Origin: Acidobacteriota bacterium
GTDB lineage: Bacteria > Acidobacteriota > Blastocatellia > Pyrinomonadales > Pyrinomonadaceae
Assembly (NCBI GenBank): GCA_016713675.1
Contig: JADJOS010000001.1
Location: 2,170,001 to 2,234,000, forward strand
Reading direction: 5' to 3'
DNA: 64,000 nt
Shown here: in pieces, positions 47,351-55,024 of the stretch
Layout of the letters: every line of letters starts with the position of its first letter
Numbering within the stretch: position 1 is the first letter of the stretch
Notes under the pieces: model-generated
The model's input: the letters and a program-made list of their open reading frames with translations, nothing else
Databases searched by the model: none
Told to the model about the DNA's origin: nothing
Position numbers and translations under genes: made by a program

Positions 47351-48211
47351 ATGCCACGCTCCCGTAACAACAATCGCAGCGGAAAACGCCATTCGCGTCC
47401 CAATAGAGAACGTAAGGACAAACGATTTCCTGCACGCGAAAGTTCCGCCCGTGTGGTCGTGCCGCAAACGCCGCGTCAGATCAACGCCGTCGAGCGGCTT
47501 CTGTCCGGGATCGGCGTTCCTGAGAACAAGCCGTTCAAGCCTGACGATTTTCAGCTCGAGGCTCTTGCCGCCATTGAAACACAGGACGTTCTAGTAACCG
47601 CACCGACCGGCAGCGGCAAAACCTGGATCGCCCGCGAAGAGATCCGCCGCATCCTCGCCGCCAACCAACGTGCCTGGTACACAACGCCGCTAAAGGCACT
47701 GACAAACTCGAAATATGCCGAATTTTCGCTCGAATTCGGATCCGAAAACGTCGGCATCCTGACCGGCGACCGCAAGGAGAACACCGACGCCCCGCTCATC
47801 GTCGGTACGACCAAGATATACCGCAACCAACTGTTTGACTCGCTTCGCGAAGGATTTAATGTCCGTGCCGATTTTGTCATTTTGGATGAGGCACATTATC
47901 TTGCCGACGAGGACCGCGGCCACGTTTGGGAGGAGGCGATCATCCTCTCGCCGCCGCGTATTCGCCTGCTGCTGCTGTCCGCAACGGTCGGCCGTGCCGA
48001 CGAATTTGCTGCGTGGATCGAAGAAGTGCGCGGCGGAAAAGTTCGTGTGATCAAAGCCGGCCCGCGTCCGGTCGAACTCCGTGCGGCTTATTTGTCGCAG
48101 GACCTGCAGCTCTTCCCGCTCCTGGGCGATGACCGAAAATTCAATCGCGACCTCGAACAATTCGAACGCCAACGCGATCAGGGATTTCAACGCCGCAGTT
48201 ACCGGCGATAG
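47351..48211 (+). CDS. Ski2/Mtr4-like DEAD/DEAH helicase, N-terminal half only
   Basis: From the ATG at 47351 the protein has 286 residues with a basic N-terminus (RSRNNNRSGKRHSRPN). The Q-like DDFQLEALAAI is at about residues 66-76, followed by Walker A APTGSGKT, TTPLKALTNSK (motif Ia), Walker B DEAH and LLLSATV (motif III). This is the first RecA-like domain of a superfamily 2 helicase. The second domain (motifs IV-VI) is missing: the frame stops at 48211 after QRRSYRR, only about 35 bp before a terminator, and no other frame continues it. Full-length relatives have 700 residues or more, so the gene is truncated or a remnant. Whether it is functional is unknown. Confidence 0.78.
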   Translation: MPRSRNNNRSGKRHSRPNRERKDKRFPARESSARVVVPQTPRQINAVERLLSGIGVPENKPFKPDDFQLEALAAIETQDVLVTAPTGSGKTWIAREEIRRILAANQRAWYTTPLKALTNSKYAEFSLEFGSENVGILTGDRKENTDAPLIVGTTKIYRNQLFDSLREGFNVRADFVILDEAHYLADEDRGHVWEEAIILSPPRIRLLLLSATVGRADEFAAWIEEVRGGKVRVIKAGPRPVELRAAYLSQDLQLFPLLGDDRKFNRDLEQFERQRDQGFQRRSYRR

Positions 48212-48245
48212 TTCCGACCTGCAGTAGATCTCATATCAAGCACAA

Positions 48246-48288
48246 AAAAATGCGATCCCGAAACCAAGAGTCTCGGGACAGCATTTTT
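48246..48288. terminator. Terminator between the truncated helicase gene and the convergent unknown gene
   Basis: The outer stem aaaaatgc (48246-48253) / gcattttt (48281-48288) and inner stem tcccga (48256-48261) / tcggga (48273-48278) enclose an 11-nt loop. The A- and T-runs on both sides fit a bidirectional intrinsic terminator. Confidence 0.8.
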
Positions 48289-48312
48289 GTATGAACGAGA
48301 ATTGCTTGAAAA

Positions 48313-49368
48313 CTACTTTATTGTAGCGACCAGCATATTGATGTCTTCTTGAGGAACGGTGATAACGAGGGAAATGTCGTTGCCGCGATTCGTTACGGTC
48401 GTCGCTTTCAGCATTCTTGCCATTACTTTATGCTCGGCTTTTTTCGATCCGCCGAGGAATCCTTCACCGATCATTTTGAGGCCGCTCAGGGTGTCATAAA
48501 GAGCCTTTGCCTGGTCTGCCCGTGCTGTGCGGGCCATCATCGAGACGACTGCTCCGGACGTGTTGACCGACATCGAGCCTGACAGATATTTGATCGAATT
48601 GATATTTTCGCCAAGCTCATCCTTGTCAAGATCAACGATCGATGCCATACGGTCCGGCACTCGCATTGCGAATGTGCAGACCGCGGTTTCGCTGTTTGAA
48701 AGCAGAGAGCTGATCTCCAAAGCGACCGATGTGGTTCGATCAAGTGTCTGACGAACGCGTTCGGGCGAGCCGATCACGAGCGTCGTGCTGTCAAGTGAAG
48801 TGACCGCGATCTCATTCGGCATTCCGTCGATCACCGAGTTCACAACGTCCGAACTGACCGGAACTGAGGCGGTCGGAACATTCTTTTTTACCTCGTCCTT
48901 GGCGGCAAAAATGATCACATTCCGGTCACCGAATTTTTCTTCGCGAAATTCGCCTTCGGCGGCGGTCTTGGCGGTTGAGATCAGAGCATCGGAGCTGAAA
49001 CTGCCTCGGGCAATAACGACCGGATCAGCCGATAGCTTGTTGGCTGTGCCGATCTTCATGTTGATGCCTGCGGCGACCTGCTCAAACTTTCTGAGATCGA
49101 TGCCTGTTTTGCTTTCGATCTGGCTGATGTGGCTCATGATCTTAGCGATCATCGGCTGATTTGCCGACAAAACCTTTGGCATCGCGTCGTTGAAGAACCG
49201 TTTGACGTCAAACGTCGCAACACCGTCGGAAGCCGGCAGCATCGAGACAAGCGCGTTCGACTGGCGGACCTTCTTTTTCGTCCTCCGCGTGTCTGCAAGG
49301 GCGAGTCCGCTAAGGTTCAACACGAACGCGGCGACGGTAAGAAATGTAAGAACTTTTGTTTTGATCAT
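48313..49368 (-). CDS. Unknown secreted protein, lipoprotein-like or DUF3352-like fold
   Basis: A 351-residue exported protein with a signal peptide to about residue 25 (ALADTRRTKKK follows). The mature part reads as repeated alpha/beta elements: MLPASDGVATFDVKRFFNDAMPKVL near the start, a middle segment ALISTAKTAAEGEFREEKFGDRNVIIF, and VIGSPERVRQTLDR. This is the layout of the acidobacterial DUF3352-like family, in which a VI(I/G)S..E.V..TL segment also recurs. No catalytic residues are evident. It converges on the truncated helicase gene. The 168-bp gap upstream carries a dispersed repeat copy (49451-49530). The function is unknown. Confidence 0.7.
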   Translation of the reverse strand: MIKTKVLTFLTVAAFVLNLSGLALADTRRTKKKVRQSNALVSMLPASDGVATFDVKRFFNDAMPKVLSANQPMIAKIMSHISQIESKTGIDLRKFEQVAAGINMKIGTANKLSADPVVIARGSFSSDALISTAKTAAEGEFREEKFGDRNVIIFAAKDEVKKNVPTASVPVSSDVVNSVIDGMPNEIAVTSLDSTTLVIGSPERVRQTLDRTTSVALEISSLLSNSETAVCTFAMRVPDRMASIVDLDKDELGENINSIKYLSGSMSVNTSGAVVSMMARTARADQAKALYDTLSGLKMIGEGFLGGSKKAEHKVMARMLKATTVTNRGNDISLVITVPQEDINMLVATIK

Positions 49369-49450
49369 AAAACCTCAGATGACGAAAATCGCAAGTATCC
49401 TAACGATAACAGATGCTTCAAAGTTCGGAAATAGTTTGCTGGAATGTTTT

Positions 49451-49530
49451 TGCCACAGAGATCACAGAGATTTGGAGATAATAGGTCGATAGCAAAGTTG
49501 TATAAGAAATCTCAGTGGTCTCTGTGTACT
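49451..49530. repeat. Dispersed 'ccacagag' inverted-repeat element, copy 3
   Basis: The left arm tgccacagagatcacagaga (from 49451) and the right arm atctcagtggtctctgtgta (from about 49509) are imperfect complements about 37 nt apart. It lies between the methyltransferase and secreted-protein genes, both on the minus strand, and fits the same family as copies at 5305, 10587, 50103 and 63248. Confidence 0.65.
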
Positions 49531-49536
49531 CATTGG

Positions 49537-50091
49537 TTAATTCTCCGGCTTAACGACCTCGAACTCGAACCGCAACTCTTTGCCGCGGATGATATAGCTC
49601 AGGTAATGCTCCCAGAATTTGCGAAGGAAACGGAACTTCGGGGCTTTTTGATCGAGATTGACGATAAACTGTATGCCCAACATTCGCCACAGATTCAGCA
49701 GCGAAACATGGCATGATATCGGCTTTAACTGAACGTCGGTGTAAAAATCGAACACCTGACGGTCGGCGAGAAATGTGTTGAAAGTGTATGAATTGATATG
49801 GTTCCGATGGGTAGGATCATTGGCCCAGTCGGGATTTGTGTAATGCGGAGTCAGCAATTTGATGCGGCCGCCGTTTCGAGTGACGCGATACAATTCGGTG
49901 ATAAAAGCCATCACGTCAGGCACGTGTTCGACGACGTGATTGGAAACGACAAGGTCAAATTCGTTGTCGGGAAACGGGTACGGCAATTCGCCAAGGTCGT
50001 GGATAATATCGGCGTTGGTACGCGGATTGTTATCAAGGCCAATCGCACCTTCGGCCTTATTCGCTCCGCATCCGACATCGAGGATCCTCAT
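49537..50091 (-). CDS. Class I SAM-dependent methyltransferase
   Basis: A 184-residue protein with the SAM-binding loop at the extreme N-terminus (ILDVGCGANKAEGAIGLDNNP, about 3-23), a motif II-like region LPYPFPDNEFDLVVSNHVVEHV, and post-motif strands GRIKLLTPHYTNPDWAND. This is a short Methyltransf_11-type core; the C-terminal 60 residues form a lid-like region. The substrate is unknown. Neighbours on the minus strand are the AlkA-type glycosylase gene upstream (50824-50177) and the secreted unknown gene downstream, with a repeat element in each gap. Co-transcription is possible but is not implied by the spacing. Confidence 0.82.
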   Translation of the reverse strand: MRILDVGCGANKAEGAIGLDNNPRTNADIIHDLGELPYPFPDNEFDLVVSNHVVEHVPDVMAFITELYRVTRNGGRIKLLTPHYTNPDWANDPTHRNHINSYTFNTFLADRQVFDFYTDVQLKPISCHVSLLNLWRMLGIQFIVNLDQKAPKFRFLRKFWEHYLSYIIRGKELRFEFEVVKPEN

Positions 50092-50102
50092 CGAACTATT
50101 TT

Positions 50103-50183
50103 TACCACATAGAAACTAGAACACATAGTTCATTAGGACGATGAGCGGTTTAAGTCAGTCTATGTGCCCTATGTTTCTATGGG
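50103..50183. repeat. Dispersed 'ccacataga' inverted-repeat element, copy 4
   Basis: The left arm taccacatagaaactagaac (from 50103) and the right arm (ctatgtgccctatgtttcta, then tggggtt, ending about 50183) are imperfect complements about 30 nt apart. Unlike the other copies the core is 'cataga'. It overlaps the last codons of the glycosylase gene by a few bases. Confidence 0.6.
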
Positions 50184-50824
50184 GTTGATTTCCTTGCACG
50201 GCGTTCGCTCAAGTAATAATGCCAAAGGAGCCTAGCCGCGACGGAGCGGAACGGCCGCCAGCGTTCGGCAATTTCGATGAAGTCGTCCGAACCGGGCCGG
50301 TTGTCGGCTTCTGTCAATTTCTGATATGCGGAATGCAGAGCTATGTCGCCGCGAGGCATGACATCGGGCCGAAGCATCGCCATCAGCAGGTAAACATCCG
50401 CCGTCCAGGTGCCGATGCCTTTGAGTTTGACGAGTTCGGCTTTGACCTTGTCATCGGGCAGGGAATGAATGGAATCGAGATCGATGTGCTTCTCGATGAC
50501 CGCTTCGGACAGATGGCGTGCGTAGGTAGTTTTTTGATGGCTAAAACCGATAGTTTTGAGATCGGCATCACTGATAGTTAAGAATCGATCGGGCGTGACG
50601 TCGCCCAGATGAGCGGCGAGTTTGTCAAAACACGCCTTCGCCGAGGCTAGCGACACTTGCTGCTCAAGAATGATGTTCAGCAAAGTCGCATAACCGGTCG
50701 GCCGTGCCCACAACGGCGGCGTACCGTAAGTGCTGTGAACATAGGCAAGACGCTCGTCCGAACTGGCGAGTTCGCGGCATATCGCTGGCAGGTTCTTTTC
50801 GCTGATCGCTTTGATTTCTGTCAT
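50177..50824 (-). CDS. DNA-3-methyladenine glycosylase (AlkA/HhH-GPD type)
   Basis: A 215-residue HhH-GPD base-excision glycosylase. The helix-hairpin-helix LVKLKGIGTWTADVYLLMAM (about 131-150) is followed by PRGDIAL with the catalytic Asp of this superfamily. The N-terminal half (LNIILEQQVSLASAKACFDKLAAHLG) matches AlkA-type substrate-pocket helices. It removes alkylated bases from DNA. The protein is shorter than E. coli AlkA because it lacks the extra N-terminal domain, as in many bacterial homologues. The start ATG at 50824 has a 143-bp divergent gap to the ICMT-like gene. Its 3' end overlaps a dispersed repeat. Confidence 0.87.
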   Translation of the reverse strand: MTEIKAISEKNLPAICRELASSDERLAYVHSTYGTPPLWARPTGYATLLNIILEQQVSLASAKACFDKLAAHLGDVTPDRFLTISDADLKTIGFSHQKTTYARHLSEAVIEKHIDLDSIHSLPDDKVKAELVKLKGIGTWTADVYLLMAMLRPDVMPRGDIALHSAYQKLTEADNRPGSDDFIEIAERWRPFRSVAARLLWHYYLSERRARKSTP

Positions 50825-50967
50825 TATGCGAATACAATTGCCGCCAAACGGATGGATGTGGTTACTGATGTCTGCAATTTCTTTGTTCTTAGTACGATAC
50901 TATCTCAGTTAGCGTAATGAACGAAAATTCTCTTTTCCGTCGCCAAAAGTCACAGGCTTAAAGCTCT

Positions 50968-51897
50968 ATGAAAGTCCGACATTCAGCCGCGATCTATTTT
51001 GTGGTACAAGGTATAGCTGTCATCGCCTGGTGGGCGACGCTCTCTTTTGTTCCATCGACGCGGCAGTATTTTTTATTAGAGAAGTCATCGGAAACGTCGC
51101 TCATGGCGTTTTGGCTGGCCGATCTCTCGTTTTTAGGTATCGGATCATTGGCGGCCGGGTTTCTGTCTTGGCGCGATCATGAGTATTCGCGGATCGCGTC
51201 GTGGTTTGTTGCGGGAGCCGTAAGCTACGCGGCGGTCTATTGTCTCGCTTTTGCATGGATGACCGACGCCGGCTGGCTCGGTGTGACCATGATGTTTCCG
51301 GCGATGATCTGGAGCGGCGTATTTGCAGTAGGTCTTTCATTTGAAAAGGCCATGTTTCGCCAGGCGGCCGAAAACTCGACCAATTGGATATTGTTCAAAA
51401 CAATGACTCAGATCGTCGTCGTTTGGTCGGTCATTCTAATTGTTTTTCCCTATTTGATAGCTATCGTCGAGGACAAACTCGGTATAGTGCGATTGCAGTT
51501 TACATTGCAGAGGCCGCTCGCCGCGGTGCTGTTTGTGGCGATCAGTTCGCTCGGCGTTTGGGGGGCGATCGTCATGTCAAAGATCGGCAAGGGAACGCCG
51601 CTGCCGCTCGACCACGCTAAACACCTGGTTATTCGCGGCCCTTATGCGTTTGTTCGAAATCCGATGGCGGTTTCCGGCGTCGGGCAAGGTTTAGCAGTCG
51701 CACTGTTTCTAGGCTCGCCCCTTGTCACACTATATGCGTTGATGGGTTCATTGGTCTGGCAGTTGATATTTCGCCCGCTCGAAGAGGACGACCTGGCTCG
51801 ACGCTTTGGTGCTCCATATCAAGAATATAAGCGAAGCGTCAAATGTTGGATCCCGCGATTTCCGGCATTTTCAGGGGACAAGACGCAAGATCAGTGA
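50968..51897 (+). CDS. Isoprenylcysteine carboxyl methyltransferase (ICMT)-like membrane protein
   Basis: A 309-residue polytopic protein with about seven hydrophobic segments. The C-terminal HLVIRGPYAFVRNPMAVSGVGQGL block, then the LEEDDLARRFGAPYQEYKRSV helix, is the conserved SAM-binding end of the ICMT/PEMT family, here acting on an unknown membrane lipid or small molecule. Bacterial relatives are common and only rarely assigned. It is followed at 12 bp by the molybdopterin oxidoreductase gene, so the two are probably co-transcribed. The N-terminal half lacks recognised motifs. A role in lipid or quinone methylation is a guess. Confidence 0.82.
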   Translation: MKVRHSAAIYFVVQGIAVIAWWATLSFVPSTRQYFLLEKSSETSLMAFWLADLSFLGIGSLAAGFLSWRDHEYSRIASWFVAGAVSYAAVYCLAFAWMTDAGWLGVTMMFPAMIWSGVFAVGLSFEKAMFRQAAENSTNWILFKTMTQIVVVWSVILIVFPYLIAIVEDKLGIVRLQFTLQRPLAAVLFVAISSLGVWGAIVMSKIGKGTPLPLDHAKHLVIRGPYAFVRNPMAVSGVGQGLAVALFLGSPLVTLYALMGSLVWQLIFRPLEEDDLARRFGAPYQEYKRSVKCWIPRFPAFSGDKTQDQ

Positions 51898-51909
51898 TTC
51901 GAGGTTCGG

Positions 51910-53991
51910 ATGGAAGAAAAGCACTATCGTAACTGCAACCTTTGCGAAGCCATTTGCGGGATCGAGATCACGCATGAGCAAGGTGCGATCGTCTCGATCA
52001 CGGGCGACAAACTCGATCCGTTTTCGCGTGGGCATATCTGTCCGAAGGCCTTGGCCTTACGCGACATTTACGAAGACCCGAACCGCCTGCGAATGCCCGT
52101 TAAACGGACCGCGGACGGCTGGCGTGAGATCGGTTGGACCGAGGCATTTGACGAAACGGCAGCGCGATTGGCGGCGACACAGACGAAATACGGACGCGAT
52201 GCAGTCGCCGTTTATCAGGGCAATCCAACGGTCCATAATCTCGGCACGATGCTCAACAGCCGCGATCTGCTCAAAGCTCTCGGAACGAAGAACAACTATT
52301 CGGCGACTTCTGTCGATCAATTGCCGCATCATTTCGCGAGTTGGACAATGCTTGGTCATCCGTTTTTGATCCCGATCCCGGACATCGACCGCACGGAGTA
52401 TTTTCTAATTCTCGGAGCGAATCCGCTCGCGTCGAACGGCAGCCTGATGACCTCGCCGGACATCATCAACCGCCTTAATGCGATCAAGAAACGCGGAGGC
52501 AAGGTCGTGTTGATCGATCCGCGACGAACCGAAACGACGCGTGTAGCGGATGAGCATTTTTTTATAAGACCGTCATCGGATGCGTGCCTGCTGCTCGCTA
52601 TGGTTCACACACTCTTTAGCGAGGGATTGATCGATCTCGACAGGTTGGATGACTTTACCGACGGCATCGAAGCGCTCAGATCGGTTTCGAACGACTTTTC
52701 AACCGAAATGGCCGAAGAAATGACAGGCATACCGGCGGCGGAGATCGTTCGATTGACCCGTGAATTTGCAAGTGCCGTAAGTGCGGTTTGCTATGGCCGC
52801 ATCGGGCTTTCGACGCAGGCTTTCGGCGGGCTTTGCCAATGGCTGATCAATGCGATCAATATCCTGACCGGTAATTTCGACCGTGCGGGCGGAGCGATGT
52901 TCACCGCACCGGCGTTCGACCTTTTGCAGGTGGCAAAGGGCGGCAGCATTCATGATCGTTGGCAAAGCCGCGTCAGGAAACGACCGGAATTTATGGGCGA
53001 ACTGCCGGTCTCCGCTCTTGCCGAGGAAATGCAGACCGAAGGCGAAGGCCAGATCAAGGCACTTGTAACAAGCTGCGGAAATCCCGTGCTGTCCACGCCG
53101 AACGGCGGACAACTCGACCGTGCCCTCGAAGGTCTCGATTTTATGGTGTCTATCGACTTCTACATAAACGAGACGACGCGGCACGCCAATACCATCCTGC
53201 CGCCCGTGACCAATCTCGAAAGTTCGCATTACGACGTGGTCTTTAACACCTTTGCCGTCAGAAATACGGCGAAATATTCCGGTCCGCTGTTCGAAAAGGC
53301 CGAGACCGCTCGCTATGATTGGCAGATATTTCAGGAATTGACCGCTCGGCTGACTGGTACTCTGGAATCGTATAGACCCGAACCGCCGGAGCTGAAATTG
53401 AGTTTGGGTTTGCAGTTCGGCAAATATCAGATGCCGCTCGACAAATTAAAGCAGTCGCCGCACGGCATCGATCTGGGCGAATTACAGGCGTGCTTGCCCG
53501 AAAGGCTGTTGACCGCAAATAAAAGGATCGACATCGCACCGGCGTCGCTTGTTGCAGATGTGAATAGATTGAAAAAGAGTGCTGTGATCGCAAAAAACCT
53601 CGAATTTCCTTTCGCCCTTATCGGCCGCCGCCACCTGCGCGACTGCAATTCGTGGCTGCACAATAGCGATACGCTGATGAAAGGAAAGAATCGCTGCACG
53701 TTGATGATAAATGATGCGGATGCGAAAGAGCTGTCACTAGAAAACGGTCAGATCGTGAATGTGAATTCACGTGTCGGTTCGATCGAGCTGCCGGTAGAGG
53801 TCACCCCCAACATCGCCCCCGGCGTGGTCTCGATACCGCACGGATACGGACATGGCCGAAAAGGGGTAAAACTGGACACTGCCGCCGAACATTCAGGCGT
53901 TTCAATCAACGACCTGACGGACGAGGCCATGATCGATGAGCTGACCGGTAACGCGGCATTCAGCAGCGTTTGGGTCCGAATCGAAGCGTAA
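51910..53991 (+). CDS. Molybdopterin oxidoreductase with N-terminal 4Fe-4S domain
   Basis: A 693-residue member of the DMSO-reductase superfamily. The 4Fe-4S ligands C9, C12, C16 and C44 open the protein, then a long catalytic region binds bis-MGD, with DPRRTETTRVADEHFFIRPSSD (about 198-219) contacting the cofactor, and a C-terminal molydop_binding domain (about 560-680, beginning FALIGRRHLRDCNSWLHNS). The size and the short N-terminus resemble cytosolic formate dehydrogenase-like or assimilatory-type enzymes. The substrate cannot be fixed by eye. It has no Tat signal, so it is cytosolic. GAGG precedes the ATG at 51910. It shares an operon with the ICMT-like gene. Confidence 0.88.
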   Translation: MEEKHYRNCNLCEAICGIEITHEQGAIVSITGDKLDPFSRGHICPKALALRDIYEDPNRLRMPVKRTADGWREIGWTEAFDETAARLAATQTKYGRDAVAVYQGNPTVHNLGTMLNSRDLLKALGTKNNYSATSVDQLPHHFASWTMLGHPFLIPIPDIDRTEYFLILGANPLASNGSLMTSPDIINRLNAIKKRGGKVVLIDPRRTETTRVADEHFFIRPSSDACLLLAMVHTLFSEGLIDLDRLDDFTDGIEALRSVSNDFSTEMAEEMTGIPAAEIVRLTREFASAVSAVCYGRIGLSTQAFGGLCQWLINAINILTGNFDRAGGAMFTAPAFDLLQVAKGGSIHDRWQSRVRKRPEFMGELPVSALAEEMQTEGEGQIKALVTSCGNPVLSTPNGGQLDRALEGLDFMVSIDFYINETTRHANTILPPVTNLESSHYDVVFNTFAVRNTAKYSGPLFEKAETARYDWQIFQELTARLTGTLESYRPEPPELKLSLGLQFGKYQMPLDKLKQSPHGIDLGELQACLPERLLTANKRIDIAPASLVADVNRLKKSAVIAKNLEFPFALIGRRHLRDCNSWLHNSDTLMKGKNRCTLMINDADAKELSLENGQIVNVNSRVGSIELPVEVTPNIAPGVVSIPHGYGHGRKGVKLDTAAEHSGVSINDLTDEAMIDELTGNAAFSSVWVRIEA

Positions 53992-54044
53992 GGCGTTACC
54001 ATTTGGACGACGCGGCCGTTAGAAATAGGCATTCGACCATCAAA

Positions 54045-54989
54045 TTAGAGTGCAGCGGTCCGTGTTCGGAGACGTTCGACAAAGTCATTCGCGGTCCATT
54101 CGAGCCAGAGGCCGAGAGCTTTGCCGTATTCTCTTCCGCGTTTCTCGACAAATTTGGATAAAAGCCACGCTGCGGCCGTCGAGATCGGTGACTTTGCCAT
54201 CTTTCGAGAGTCTTTTTCAGTAAGGCGTCTCGAGAGTTTGTCGATCCACAGATCGCAATCGTGCACTTCGCCGAGGTGGGCTTGCAGCTTGGATATCTCT
54301 TTCACGAATCCCCCGTACTTATCAGGCCATCCGGACTCAAAAAGCTCGAGGGCGTATCGAAGCCGCTTTGCAGCGATCCGCAATTCGTGCAGCCGAGCCC
54401 CGTCAAACGGCGTAAAAAGTGCATTGCTAGCGGAACAGAGTAGATCGAGTCGGGTGTCGATAACACTTCGGCCTACCTCAAAAAGATCCGCGGGCCGGGA
54501 AAGATGCCTTCGGCAACGCGGGCCTTCGATCTGCTGCAAAAAGCCGTTTCGCAGACCTTCGACCGAGATCGACTTGAACGTCTTCCGAATACCGGCATGG
54601 CCGTTTTCGCGTTGGATTCTGAGTTTGGCGATGAGTGCGTCGATGCCCGTCTTGTTTGGGTCATTCCGGGTTTCGACTGATAGGCCCTCCATGGCGATGA
54701 TCGCAACATCCAGATCGCGAACTTTGCCGAGAGTTGCGGCGATCTTCTTGAGAGCCGCTTTGATACGCCTTATCGACTTACCGTCGATCATCGGGCTGAG
54801 ATCCCGCAAGGCACTTCGAAGGCGGCGGAGAGCAACCCGCATGTCGTGGACCGCATTGACGTTCCACTCGACAGTCACGGCTCCGCCGAAGTTCACGACC
54901 TCGTCAAATCGAAGCAGCAGCACGTCCGCTGCCCATCGAAACGGATCGGCGGCATCGCTAATAGCAGGGACTTGCTTCGCTTTCGCCAT
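54045..54989 (-). CDS. CHAD domain protein
   Basis: From the ATG at 54989 the protein has 314 residues and is a CHAD domain (conserved histidine alpha-helical domain). Its all-helical sequence is rich in His, Arg and Lys, with the marker segments VHDMRVALRRLRSALRD (about 47-63) and LHELRIAAKRLRYALELFE (about 200). Such domains bind polyphosphate or other phosphate-rich polymers, as in polyphosphate granule proteins. A TTG at 55007 adds six residues but is less likely. The gene is the last of the minus-strand group with the acyl-CoA ligase and GT-C genes, beginning 36 bp after the ligase stop. Whether it works with them is unknown. Confidence 0.85.
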   Translation of the reverse strand: MAKAKQVPAISDAADPFRWAADVLLLRFDEVVNFGGAVTVEWNVNAVHDMRVALRRLRSALRDLSPMIDGKSIRRIKAALKKIAATLGKVRDLDVAIIAMEGLSVETRNDPNKTGIDALIAKLRIQRENGHAGIRKTFKSISVEGLRNGFLQQIEGPRCRRHLSRPADLFEVGRSVIDTRLDLLCSASNALFTPFDGARLHELRIAAKRLRYALELFESGWPDKYGGFVKEISKLQAHLGEVHDCDLWIDKLSRRLTEKDSRKMAKSPISTAAAWLLSKFVEKRGREYGKALGLWLEWTANDFVERLRTRTAAL

Positions 54990-55024
54990 TAGGTCGGATT
55001 GTAACAAACCTATCGCAGGACTTG

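Noticed and set aside
47100..47594. Plus-strand frame of 164 residues before the helicase
   Set aside because: It overlaps the helicase start in another frame, runs through a degenerate repeat and shows no domain.
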